From assembly GCA_018261655.1 (NCBI GenBank), contig JAGTSG010000014.1:31099-95098 (forward strand): a stretch of 64,000 bases of DNA. The letters run 5' to 3'. The position numbers and the translations under genes are program-made. Positions 34,612 to 42,867 of this stretch are shown here, one piece after another. How positions within the stretch are numbered: position 1 is the stretch's first letter; each line of letters opens with the position of its first letter. Under the pieces are notes generated by a model that saw only the letters and a list, made by a program, of their open reading frames with translations, had not been told where the DNA came from and ran no database searches. This DNA is from Pseudomonadota bacterium (GTDB lineage Bacteria > Pseudomonadota > Gammaproteobacteria > Steroidobacterales > Steroidobacteraceae).

Positions 34612-36267
34612 ATGGATCGTGAATCGATGGAATTCGACGTGGTCATCGTCGGCGCCGGACCGGCGGGCCTCGCCGCCGCCATCCGCCTGAAGCAGCTGGC
34701 GGCCGCGGCGCAGCGCGAGTTGAGCGTCTGCGTCCTCGAGAAGGGCTCGGAGGTCGGGGCGCACGTCATCTCCGGAGCGGTCATCGATCCGATCGCGATC
34801 ACGGAGCTCTTTCCCGACTGGAAGGAGCGCGGGGCGCCGCTCGACTCGCCGGTCACCGAGGACCGCTTCCTGCTGCTGACCCGCGACAAGGCCCACCGGA
34901 TCCCGAACTGGCTGTTGCCGCCGCTGATGAGCAATCACGGCATGTACATCTCCAGTCTCGGCCAGGTCTGCCGCTGGCTGGGCGCGCGCGCCGAGGAGCT
35001 CGGGGTCGAGATCTTCCCGGGCTTTGCCGCCGCCGAGGTCCTGTTCGACGAGCAGGGGGCCGTCAGGGGCGTGGCGATCGGCGACATGGGCGTCGGCCGC
35101 GACGGCCAGCCCAGGGACTCCTACCAGCCCGGCATGGAGCTGCACGCGAAATACACGCTGTTCGGCGAGGGCTGCCGCGGGTCGCTGTCCCAGCAGCTGA
35201 TGTCCCGGTTCAACCTGCGCGACGGCGTGGATCCCCAGCTTTACGGGCTCGGGATCAAGGAGCTGTGGGAGGTTGCCCCGGAGAAGCACCAGCGCGGCCT
35301 CGTCATCCACAGCCAGGGCTGGCCGCTCGACCCGGACACCGGCGGCGGCTCATTCCTGTACCACTTCGGCGAGAACCTGGTGTCCGTCGGCTTCGTGACG
35401 CACCTGAACTACGCGAACCCGTACCTGTCGCCATTCGAGGAAATGCAGCGGTTCAAGACCCACCCGGCGATCCGCGGATTCTTCGAGGGAGGCAAGCGGC
35501 TGGCGTACGGCGCGCGCGCGATCAACGAGGGCGGGCTGCAGTCGATTCCCCGCCTGGCGTTCCCGGGCGGCGCGCTGGTCGGCTGCAGCGCTGGCTTCGT
35601 CAACCTGCCGCGCATCAAGGGATCCCACAATGCGATGAAGACCGGGATGCTGGCCGCGGAGGCCGCGTTCGAGGCCATCGCGGCGGGTCGCGGCAACGAC
35701 CAGCTGGACGCCTATCCCGAGGCTTTCCGCAATTCATGGGTCTACGCCGAGCTGCACAAGGTCCGCAACGTCAAGCCTGGCCTCAAGTGGGGCCTGTGGC
35801 CCGGGACGCTGCACGGCGGGCTGCACATGTGGCTCAACGACCTCGGCCTCGGCGCGCTCGCCGGCTGGACGCTGCGGCACAAGCAGGCCGACCACCAGTC
35901 CTTGAAGCCCGCGGCGCAGGCCGCGAGGATCGACTACCCGAAGCCGGATGGCCGGCTGACTTTCGACCGCAACTCGTCGGTGTATCTCTCCGGGACCCAC
36001 CATGAGGAGGACCAGCCGGTCCACCTGCGCCTCCGCGACCCGTCGGTGCCGGTGGCGCACAATCTCGCGACGTTCGATGGACCCGAGTCGCGCTACTGTC
36101 CGGCGGGGGTCTACGAGTTCGTGGAGGCCGAGGGCGGCGGCCAGCGCCTGCAGATCAACGCGCAGAACTGCGTGCACTGCAAGACCTGCGACATCAAGGA
36201 CCCGCGCCAGAACATCCACTGGGTGACGCCGGAAGGTGGCGGCGGGCCGAACTACCCGTCGATGTAG
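34612..36267 (+). CDS. Electron transfer flavoprotein-ubiquinone oxidoreductase
   Basis: ETF-QO passes electrons from reduced ETF to ubiquinone at the inner membrane. The 551-residue protein has the FAD fold VVIVGAGPAGLAAAIRLKQL near its N-terminus, HVISGAVIDP, LYGLGIKELWEV and GGALVGCSAGFVNLPRIKG. The 4Fe-4S site at the C-terminus comprises RYCPAGVYEF and NCVHCKTCDIKDP. The ATG at 34612 is the first in frame before conserved sequence; the open frame upstream is antisense to the EtfD-like gene. Functional partners in this window are the acyl-CoA dehydrogenases at 3646 and 44495. Confidence 0.96.
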   Translation: MDRESMEFDVVIVGAGPAGLAAAIRLKQLAAAAQRELSVCVLEKGSEVGAHVISGAVIDPIAITELFPDWKERGAPLDSPVTEDRFLLLTRDKAHRIPNWLLPPLMSNHGMYISSLGQVCRWLGARAEELGVEIFPGFAAAEVLFDEQGAVRGVAIGDMGVGRDGQPRDSYQPGMELHAKYTLFGEGCRGSLSQQLMSRFNLRDGVDPQLYGLGIKELWEVAPEKHQRGLVIHSQGWPLDPDTGGGSFLYHFGENLVSVGFVTHLNYANPYLSPFEEMQRFKTHPAIRGFFEGGKRLAYGARAINEGGLQSIPRLAFPGGALVGCSAGFVNLPRIKGSHNAMKTGMLAAEAAFEAIAAGRGNDQLDAYPEAFRNSWVYAELHKVRNVKPGLKWGLWPGTLHGGLHMWLNDLGLGALAGWTLRHKQADHQSLKPAAQAARIDYPKPDGRLTFDRNSSVYLSGTHHEEDQPVHLRLRDPSVPVAHNLATFDGPESRYCPAGVYEFVEAEGGGQRLQINAQNCVHCKTCDIKDPRQNIHWVTPEGGGGPNYPSM

Positions 36268-36279
36268 ACCTCTGCTGCG

Positions 36280-37683
36280 TTAGCGATCCGTCTCCAACTC
36301 CCGTGCGCCCACGAGCTGCGGGAGTGCCTCGACTTCCTTCCTGACCTTGTCGAGGTCGCCGACCACGACCACCGTCATCTTCGACGGGTCGATCCAGCGC
36401 CCGACCATTTCGCTGACCTGCGCCGGCGTCACCGCGTAGACATGGCGGACCCACTGCGTCAGGTACTCGTCCGGCAGGCCGTGCAGGTCCATGAGCGCCA
36501 GCTGCCCGAGCAGGCCGTCGGGCGAGGAATTGTTCACCACGAACAGACCGGCGCGGTAGTTCTTGATCGCCTCGAGCTCCGCCTCGGGCGGCGGCGCTGC
36601 ACGCAGCCGGTCGATCTCCCCGTAGATCTCGCGCAGCGCATCTGCGGTGTGCTCGGTCGTCACGTCGGCCGACATGACCCACAGGCCGGCACGCCGGTAG
36701 GCGCTGAGCGAGGAGTACGGTGAGTAGGCATAACCCTTGTCCTCGCGGATGTTCGCCATGATGCGAGAGAGGAAGGAACCGCCCAGCAGCGTGTTCGTCA
36801 CGGTGAACGGGAAGTAGTCCGCGTGGGTGAGGTCGGGCGCCGCCACCGCCATGCGCAGCGAGGACTGCGGGGCGTCCGGGCGCGCGACGAAGCCGAGCTG
36901 CGGCGAGGTCGCGGCCCGCGGCGGGTTCACCGTCGGGGCCGGGCCAGTCTGCCAGTCGCCGAAGGCGCCGCGCAGCGCAGCCTCGAGCGCCGGCCGGTCG
37001 AAACGACCCGCGACGTAGACGTGCGTGCGCGCGGCGCCGAAGTTGGCGGCGTAGAAGCGCCTGACGTCGTCGAGCGTGTAAGCGGCGAGCTGGCCGGGCT
37101 CCGGCAGGGTCCGGCCCAGGGGGTGGTCGCCATAGACCCGCCTCGACAGCTCCCGGCCCGCCAGACTGCCCGGCTCCTGCAGCGCCACGCTGAGGTTGCG
37201 CTCGTAGTTCGCCACCAGTCGAGGCAGCTCGCTGGCCGGGAAGGCGGGATTGCGCAGCACGTCCGCGACCAGCGCGGCTGCGCCGGTGGCGTGCTCGGAC
37301 AGGACGCGGATGCCGACCGTCGCCTGCTCCGCGCCGGCTCCTGCGCCCAGGTTGCCGCCCATGTCCGCCGCCTGTCGTGCGATGTCGAGGGCAGACCGGG
37401 TCGCCGTGCCCTCCTTCAGCATGTCCATCACGAGGTCCGGCAGCCAGGTGTCGCCGCCGTCGTCGATGGCGCCGGTGCGGACCGTCGCCATCAGCGTGAC
37501 CATCGGCACGGTGCCGTACTCGAGGAAGGTCATGGACAGGCCGTTCTCCAGCCGCACGGTCTGCTTGCCGGGCAGGGTGAAGTCGTGCGGGATGCCGGGC
37601 GCCGGCGGGGCCTCGCGCGACCAGGCAGGCCCGGCGCCCGGCACCAGGACCAGGAGCAGGGCGGTGGCGATGACCGGCTTCAT
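36280..37683 (-). CDS. M16-family peptidase-like protein, catalytically inactive subunit
   Basis: The 467-residue protein has a signal peptide (MKPVIATALLLVLVPGAGPAWS) and the two M16 domains (LENGLSMTFLEYGTVPMV; LLGGSFLSRIMANIREDKGYAYS). The HxxEH zinc motif is absent: its place is taken by DGGDTWLPDLVMDML. In M16 heterodimers one subunit lacks the motif but keeps the R/Y substrate-binding region, which is present here (RIMANIREDKGYAY). It overlaps its active partner by four bases (ATGA), so they probably form a periplasmic heterodimer. The native substrate is unknown. Confidence 0.88.
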   Translation of the reverse strand: MKPVIATALLLVLVPGAGPAWSREAPPAPGIPHDFTLPGKQTVRLENGLSMTFLEYGTVPMVTLMATVRTGAIDDGGDTWLPDLVMDMLKEGTATRSALDIARQAADMGGNLGAGAGAEQATVGIRVLSEHATGAAALVADVLRNPAFPASELPRLVANYERNLSVALQEPGSLAGRELSRRVYGDHPLGRTLPEPGQLAAYTLDDVRRFYAANFGAARTHVYVAGRFDRPALEAALRGAFGDWQTGPAPTVNPPRAATSPQLGFVARPDAPQSSLRMAVAAPDLTHADYFPFTVTNTLLGGSFLSRIMANIREDKGYAYSPYSSLSAYRRAGLWVMSADVTTEHTADALREIYGEIDRLRAAPPPEAELEAIKNYRAGLFVVNNSSPDGLLGQLALMDLHGLPDEYLTQWVRHVYAVTPAQVSEMVGRWIDPSKMTVVVVGDLDKVRKEVEALPQLVGARELETDR

Positions 37684-39104
37684 GGCGGGCCTCCCGCGGC
37701 TGTCTGGCCCGGCTCGACCACGAGCACGGTGCGGTTGGTGTCGCGCAGGTACTCGCGCGCGACGCGGCCGATCAGCTCCGGGGTCACCGCGCGAAACTCC
37801 TGCTCGATGCGGTTGATGCGTGCCGGGTCATCGTCGAACAGCGCGAACGAGGCGAGCAGGTCGACCAGGCCGAAGCGGTCGCTGGAACCGGCCACGCCGT
37901 ACAGGTCGGCGCGGATCTTGGTGAGGGCGCGCTGCAGGTCGGCGGCGTCGGGCGGGGCCTCGCGCAGCCTGGCGATCACGGCGTCCACCTCCGAGACGAC
38001 CTGTTCCGTCGATACCGCAGGGTCGTGCAGCAGCGAGAACGTCCACAGCATCGGGCCGGCGTAGTTGAACATGTTGCCGAGCAGGTTGATGCCGCCCCAG
38101 ACCGAGTCGGTGTAGCCCTTCTGCTGCACCAGCCGTTGCCACAGCGCGCTGTCCTCGCCCTGCAGCAGCATCTGGTCGATCAGCCCGAAGGCGAAATGCT
38201 CCGGTGTTCCGCGGGCCGGAACGTGCCAGGCGAGGGCCAGGGCCGGCCGCGGCGCGAGCGGGTCGACGTAGGCGTGACGCTTCTCGCGCTCCTGCCGCGG
38301 CTCGCTGACGTCGGGCAGGCCGGTCACCGGGCGGCCAGGAACGGCGCCGAAGTAGCGGTCGATCCAGGCGCGCGCCTGGGCCGGGTCGAAGTCGCCGGCA
38401 AGCACCAGCACGGCGTTGCCTGGCGCGTAGTAGGTGTCGAAGAACGACTGCACGTCCTCGAGCGTCGCCGCGTCGAGGTCCTCGAGGTCGCCGTAGAAAT
38501 TGTGGGCGTTGAACCAGCTCTCGTTGGCGTACTGCGGCATGTTGAGCCACGGGAAGCCGCCATAGGGCTGGTTCAGCACGTTGACCTTGACCTCGTTCTT
38601 GACCACGCCCTGCTGGTTGACGAGGTTCTCCTGCGTGATGGCCAGGCCCCTCATGCGGTCCGCCTCGGCCCAGAGGATGGTCTCGAGCGTGTGCGCCGGA
38701 ACGACCTGGTAGTAGTTCGTGTGGTCAAAGCGGGTCGAGCCGTTCAGCAGGCCGCCGTTGCCCTCGACCAGCCGGATGAACTCCATCTTGCCGAGGTTGG
38801 CCGAGCCCTGGAACATCAGGTGCTCGAACAGGTGCGCAAAGCCGGTGCGACCCCTGGGCTCGATGCGGAAGCCGATGTGGTAGTAGACGCCGACGGTGAC
38901 GGTCGGCATGGAGTCGTCGCGCGACAGCACGACCCTGAGGCCGTTGTCGAGCCGGTAGTACTCGACGGGGATCTCGATGCCGGCAGCCGGTGGCGCGACT
39001 TGCCGAGCGGGAGCCGGCGCCGCCGGCGGCGCCGTCGTGGCGCATCCGGTCAGCAGGACGGCGAGCAGACCGCTGGCGGTCGCACCAGCCAGGAGGCGAA
39101 TCAT
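37680..39104 (-). CDS. M16-family zinc metallopeptidase, active subunit, lipoprotein
   Basis: The 474-residue protein begins MIRLLAGATASGLLAVLLTGCATT, a lipoprotein signal with lipobox LLTGC. The inverted zinc motif HLFEH (in TGFAHLFEHLMFQGS) is intact, with a downstream glutamate in VVKNEVKVNVLNQP completing the site. Two M16 domains are present. It likely degrades peptides in the periplasm together with the inactive partner downstream. The ATG at 39104 has GAGG eight bases upstream; a GTG two codons earlier is less well placed. It lies 86 bases downstream of the SDR gene. Confidence 0.9.
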   Translation of the reverse strand: MIRLLAGATASGLLAVLLTGCATTAPPAAPAPARQVAPPAAGIEIPVEYYRLDNGLRVVLSRDDSMPTVTVGVYYHIGFRIEPRGRTGFAHLFEHLMFQGSANLGKMEFIRLVEGNGGLLNGSTRFDHTNYYQVVPAHTLETILWAEADRMRGLAITQENLVNQQGVVKNEVKVNVLNQPYGGFPWLNMPQYANESWFNAHNFYGDLEDLDAATLEDVQSFFDTYYAPGNAVLVLAGDFDPAQARAWIDRYFGAVPGRPVTGLPDVSEPRQEREKRHAYVDPLAPRPALALAWHVPARGTPEHFAFGLIDQMLLQGEDSALWQRLVQQKGYTDSVWGGINLLGNMFNYAGPMLWTFSLLHDPAVSTEQVVSEVDAVIARLREAPPDAADLQRALTKIRADLYGVAGSSDRFGLVDLLASFALFDDDPARINRIEQEFRAVTPELIGRVAREYLRDTNRTVLVVEPGQTAAGGPP

Positions 39105-39190
39105 GGGCACGCCCTCGGGACCGTCGGGACAGGAGCCCGGATTATAGCGGGACTCCGCCCCGGTTCAGCCCAGGGCCGCGCGCGCGACGC

Positions 39191-39952
39191 TCAGAACCGC
39201 ATGCCGCCGTCCAGGTCGATGACCCGGCCGCTGAAGAAGTCGTTCTCGACGATGTACACGGCCGTGTGCGCGACTTCCTCGGGCTTGCCGAGGCGCTTGA
39301 GGGGCACCGGCGCGGTCACCTTCTCGAGCACCTCCGGCTTCATCGCCGAGAGGATCTCCGTCGCGCAGAAGCCCGGCGCGATCGCGCCGGCGCGGATGCC
39401 GAAGCGTGCCAGCTCCTTCGCCCAGACGACGGTCATCGCCGCGACGCCGGCCTTGGCCGCAGAGTAGTTGGTCTGCCCGACGTTGCCGGCGCGCGAGACC
39501 GACGTGATGTTGATGATCACCCCGCCGTTGCCGAGCCTGATCATGCGCTCGGCGGCCTCGCGCCCGCCGAGGAACACGCCGGTCAGGTCGACGGCGATGA
39601 CCGCGTTCCACTGCTCCAGGCTCATCTTCGAGACCACCTGGCCGTCCTTCACCTTCACGAGCAGGCCGTCCCGGGTGATGCCCGCGTTGTTGACCATGAC
39701 GTCGAGCCGCCCGAAGTCGCGCACCACGGCGTCGAGAGCGGCGGTGACGTCGGCCTCGCTGGTCACGTTGGTCAGGTAGCCGCTGGCGCGGACTCCCTGG
39801 GCCGTGGCCAGGGCGCAGGTCTCGTCGAGGTCCGCCTGGTTGAGGTCGAGGAGGGCGACGTGGCCGCCCTTCTCCGCAAACGCCAGCGCCATCGCGCGCC
39901 CGAGGCCCCGTCCGCCGCCGGTGATCGCGATGACCTTGTCCTTGATGAGCAT
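39191..39952 (-). CDS. FabG-like short-chain dehydrogenase/reductase
   Basis: This 253-residue classical SDR has the cofactor motif TGGGRGLGRAMALAF, NNAGITRDGLLVK and the catalytic Ser/Tyr/Lys in NITSVSRAGNVGQTNYSAAKAG. IAPGFCATEIL and GRVIDLDGGMRF close the fold. FabG-type 3-oxoacyl reductases use NADPH; in this branched-chain CoA context a 3-hydroxyacyl-CoA substrate is equally possible. The start MLIKDKVIAITGG (ATG at 39950-39952, AGGA just upstream) was chosen over an upstream in-frame start. It lies 135 bases downstream of liuD on the same strand. Confidence 0.88.
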   Translation of the reverse strand: MLIKDKVIAITGGGRGLGRAMALAFAEKGGHVALLDLNQADLDETCALATAQGVRASGYLTNVTSEADVTAALDAVVRDFGRLDVMVNNAGITRDGLLVKVKDGQVVSKMSLEQWNAVIAVDLTGVFLGGREAAERMIRLGNGGVIINITSVSRAGNVGQTNYSAAKAGVAAMTVVWAKELARFGIRAGAIAPGFCATEILSAMKPEVLEKVTAPVPLKRLGKPEEVAHTAVYIVENDFFSGRVIDLDGGMRF

Positions 39953-40087
39953 GTCCTGTGACCCCTTCTGTGCAACCGCAAAATGGATTGCATACAATTG
40001 AATCAGGTCAGCACGTTAGCTGTTATTGCGCTGCAGCACAATCCGTGCAGGGCCGCGATCGACCGCGGCTCAGGGCGCCTGCAACGC
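39953..40087. other. Intergenic spacer between liuD and the SDR gene
   Basis: No gene is visible. The spacer contains the 10-base core TACAATTGAA (39993-40002), identical in reverse complement to the core of the MarR/hppD operator at 28236-28245. The SDR gene may therefore have its own regulated promoter. Confidence 0.4.
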
Positions 40088-42055
40088 TCAGTGGGTCTCG
40101 ATCTCGAGCAGCACCGCCTCGGCCTCGACCTGGTCCCCGGCTGCGACCTTGACGCGGGCGACGCGGCCGTCGCGCCCGGCCCGCACCGTGTGCTGCATCT
40201 TCATGCCTTCGACGATGGCGAGCGCCTGCCCGCTGACCACCGGGTCCCCGTCGCCGACCAGCACGGCCACGACCCGGCCCGGCAGGGGCGATGCGGGATG
40301 GGTGTCCAGGTCGTCGGCACCCGACTCGAAGGGCCACGGATGGACCAGGCGCAGGTCGTAGGTCGTCCGGTCCGTGACCACCAGCCGCGGCCCGTGGGCG
40401 ACGACCGTGACTTCCCGCGCCTCGCCCGCGCAGTCCACGGTCACGGTGTCGTGTTCTCCGCTGACGACCGTGCCGCGGGCCTCGACGCCCTGGCCCGAGA
40501 TCTCCACCACGTCGTTGTGCCGGCGCGCCCGCAGGCGCGTGAAGGCCGGCGTCGCGAGGCCCAGGGTCACGCCATCGAGCCCGCCCATGCGCCAGGCGTC
40601 GCCGCGCGCCCACGGCGAACGCGGGCGGCCCGGCGCGGCGAACGCGCGCAGGGCGTAGTCCGCTGCGGCGAGCAGCACCGGCACGCCGGGCGCCGGTGGC
40701 GCCGACAGCAGTTCCTCGAGGTGGCGGTCGAGGTAGCCGGTGTCCATCCGACCCTCGAGGAACGCGGGATGGGCCACGATGCTGCGCAACAGCTCTAGGT
40801 TGTTCGCCGGCCCGAAGACGGCGGTCCGCGCCAGGCAGTCGCCGAGCCGCCGGATGGCGGCGGGACGGTCCGCGGCGGACGCGATCAGCTTGGCGATCAT
40901 CGGGTCGTAGTAGGGCGAGACCGGGTCGCCGTCGTCCACGCCGCGATCGACACGCCAGCTGCCATCCTCGGGCGGGAATGCGAACCGCTCGATGCGGCCG
41001 ACCGCGGGCAGGAACCCCTTGCGCGGGTCCTCGCTGTAGACGCGTGCCTCGATGGCGTGGCCCGACTGGCGCACCGCGTCCTGCGCGAGCGGCAGCGGCT
41101 GCCCGGCCGCGATGCGCAGCTGCCACTCGACGAGGTCGAGCCCGGTGACGGCCTCGGTCACCGGGTGCTCCACCTGCAGGCGCGTGTTCATCTCGAGGAA
41201 GTAGAAGTCGCCCGCTGGCCCGACGACGAACTCGACGGTGCCGGCATTGGCGTAACCCGCCGCAGCGGCGACGCGTACGGCGGCCGAGCTCATGCGCTCG
41301 CGCAGGTCGGGCGTGACGAAAGGCGAGGGAGACTCCTCGATGATCTTCTGGTAGCGCCGCTGGATCGAGCACTCGCGCTCGAAGAGATGGATGTGGGAAC
41401 CGTGCAGGTCGCCGAACACCTGCACCTCGATGTGCCGCGGCCGTTCGATGAACCGCTCGAGCAGGATCCGCCCGTCCTTGAACGACGCGGTCGCCTCCCG
41501 GCCCGCAGCGGCGACGGCCTCGGCCAGTTCGCTCGCCGAGCGCACGACGCGCATGCCCTTGCCGCCGCCGCCGGCGACGGCCTTCACGAGCAACGGGTAG
41601 CCGATCCGCTCGGCTTCGCGCGCCAGCGTGCCGGGCGAGACGTCCTCGCCGTGGTAGCCCGGGACCACCGGCACGCCCGCACGCCCGGCGAGCGACTTGG
41701 CCTCGTGCTTGAGGCCCAGCCGGCGAATCGCGTCGGCGCCGGGGCCGATGAAGGCGACGCCCGCCGCTGCGCAGGCCGAGGCGAATTCCGTGTTCTCGGA
41801 CAGGAAGCCGTAGCCCGGGTGAACCGCCTCGGCACGGGAAGCGCGGACCACACCGAGGACCCGGTCGATGTCGAGGTAGGACTCGCTCGCCGGCGCGGGG
41901 CCGACGTGATGTGCCTCGTCGGCGAGGCGCACGTGCCGCGCGTGGCGGTCAGCCTCCGAGTAGATCGCGATCGTGTGGATGCCGAGCCGGCGGCAGGTGG
42001 CGATGACGCGACAGGCGATCTCGCCCCGGTTGGCGATCAGGACCCGGCGAAACAC
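40088..42055 (-). CDS. liuD: 3-Methylcrotonyl-CoA carboxylase, biotin carboxylase/biotin carrier subunit
   Basis: LiuD (MccA) carboxylates biotin and carries it to the carboxyltransferase LiuB in leucine catabolism. The 655-residue protein starts with a GTG (FRRVLIANRGEIACRVI). It has the ATP-grasp loop AGGGGKGMRVV, ECSIQRRYQKIIEE, FLEMNTRLQVEHPVTE, a linker domain, and a C-terminal biotinyl domain with the lysine in VEGMKMQHT. The motif is EGMKM where EAMKM is more usual; the biotinylated lysine is intact. The start lies one base after the liuC stop. Order liuA-liuB-liuC-liuD supports methylcrotonyl- over propionyl- or acetyl-CoA. Confidence 0.93.
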   Translation of the reverse strand: MFRRVLIANRGEIACRVIATCRRLGIHTIAIYSEADRHARHVRLADEAHHVGPAPASESYLDIDRVLGVVRASRAEAVHPGYGFLSENTEFASACAAAGVAFIGPGADAIRRLGLKHEAKSLAGRAGVPVVPGYHGEDVSPGTLAREAERIGYPLLVKAVAGGGGKGMRVVRSASELAEAVAAAGREATASFKDGRILLERFIERPRHIEVQVFGDLHGSHIHLFERECSIQRRYQKIIEESPSPFVTPDLRERMSSAAVRVAAAAGYANAGTVEFVVGPAGDFYFLEMNTRLQVEHPVTEAVTGLDLVEWQLRIAAGQPLPLAQDAVRQSGHAIEARVYSEDPRKGFLPAVGRIERFAFPPEDGSWRVDRGVDDGDPVSPYYDPMIAKLIASAADRPAAIRRLGDCLARTAVFGPANNLELLRSIVAHPAFLEGRMDTGYLDRHLEELLSAPPAPGVPVLLAAADYALRAFAAPGRPRSPWARGDAWRMGGLDGVTLGLATPAFTRLRARRHNDVVEISGQGVEARGTVVSGEHDTVTVDCAGEAREVTVVAHGPRLVVTDRTTYDLRLVHPWPFESGADDLDTHPASPLPGRVVAVLVGDGDPVVSGQALAIVEGMKMQHTVRAGRDGRVARVKVAAGDQVEAEAVLLEIETH

Positions 42056-42056
42056 G

Positions 42057-42848
42057 TCAGTCCTTCCGCCACGACGGCGGGCGCTTCGCCAGGAAGGCCG
42101 AGAGTCCCTCGCGCCCCTCGGGCGCGGCGCGCAGCCGCGCGATCCAGGCCGCAAGCGTGGCGTCGGGCGCGTGCGCGTGGCCGGCGACGTGCCGGACCAG
42201 CTGCTTGCACTCCGCCTGCGCGCCGGGCGCGCCGAGGAGCAGCTCGGCCACCGCCTCGGACACGGCGGCGTCCAGCCGACTTGCCGGCACGGACTGGTGC
42301 ACGAGCCCGATACGCTCGGCCGCGGCGGCCGGGAAGCGCTCGCCGGTGAGGAAGTAGCGGCGCGCCTGCCTGGGCCCGATGGCGCGCAGCACATACGGGG
42401 AGATCATGGCCGGCGCGACGCCGAGGCGCACTTCGCTGAGCGCAAAGACGGCAAGCTCCGAGGCGATCGCGATGTCGCAGGCAGCGACCAGGCCGACCGC
42501 GCCGCCGAACGCGTTGCCCTGGACCCGCGCGAGCGTGGGTTTCGGGAGCGTATCGAGGCGGTGCAGCAGCGCAGCGAGCCGTGCGGCGTCGCGCTCGTTG
42601 TCCCCGGGCGCGGCGTCGGCAGCGCGGCGCATCTCCTCGATGTCGGCGCCGGCGCAGAAGCTCTCGCCCTCGCCGGTCAGCACGACTACGCGCACGGCCC
42701 CGTCGCCGGCCAGCTCGTCGAGCGCCGCGTGCAGGGACTCGATCAGCGCCGCCGACAGCGCGTTGTGGCGGCCGGGCCGGTCGAGGCCCAGGCGGGCGAC
42801 GCCGCGTTCGTCGCGCGCGATCCGCAGCAGTCCCGGATGGTCGTTCAC
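42057..42848 (-). CDS. liuC: Methylglutaconyl-CoA hydratase (enoyl-CoA hydratase family)
   Basis: LiuC hydrates 3-methylglutaconyl-CoA to HMG-CoA. The 263-residue crotonase-fold protein has RPGRHNALSAALIESL, GESFCAGADIEEMRR (oxyanion hole), QGNAFGGAVGLVAACDIAIA, and FALSEVRLGVAPAMISPYV, with the catalytic glutamate in SEVRLG. AERIGLVHQSVP is also typical. The GTG at 42846-42848 is preceded by AGGACGG; an ATG just upstream is in a frame that stops after seven codons. The position between the two carboxylase subunit genes gives the specific assignment. Confidence 0.9.
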   Translation of the reverse strand: MNDHPGLLRIARDERGVARLGLDRPGRHNALSAALIESLHAALDELAGDGAVRVVVLTGEGESFCAGADIEEMRRAADAAPGDNERDAARLAALLHRLDTLPKPTLARVQGNAFGGAVGLVAACDIAIASELAVFALSEVRLGVAPAMISPYVLRAIGPRQARRYFLTGERFPAAAAERIGLVHQSVPASRLDAAVSEAVAELLLGAPGAQAECKQLVRHVAGHAHAPDATLAAWIARLRAAPEGREGLSAFLAKRPPSWRKD

Positions 42849-42867
42849 GGTTGCCGTCCTCGGTGCA

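Noticed and set aside
40088..42055. Reading liuD as acetyl-CoA or propionyl-CoA carboxylase alpha chain
   Set aside because: The domain layout is shared, but its location in liuABCD beside a methylcrotonyl-type carboxyltransferase and isovaleryl-CoA dehydrogenase favours methylcrotonyl-CoA.
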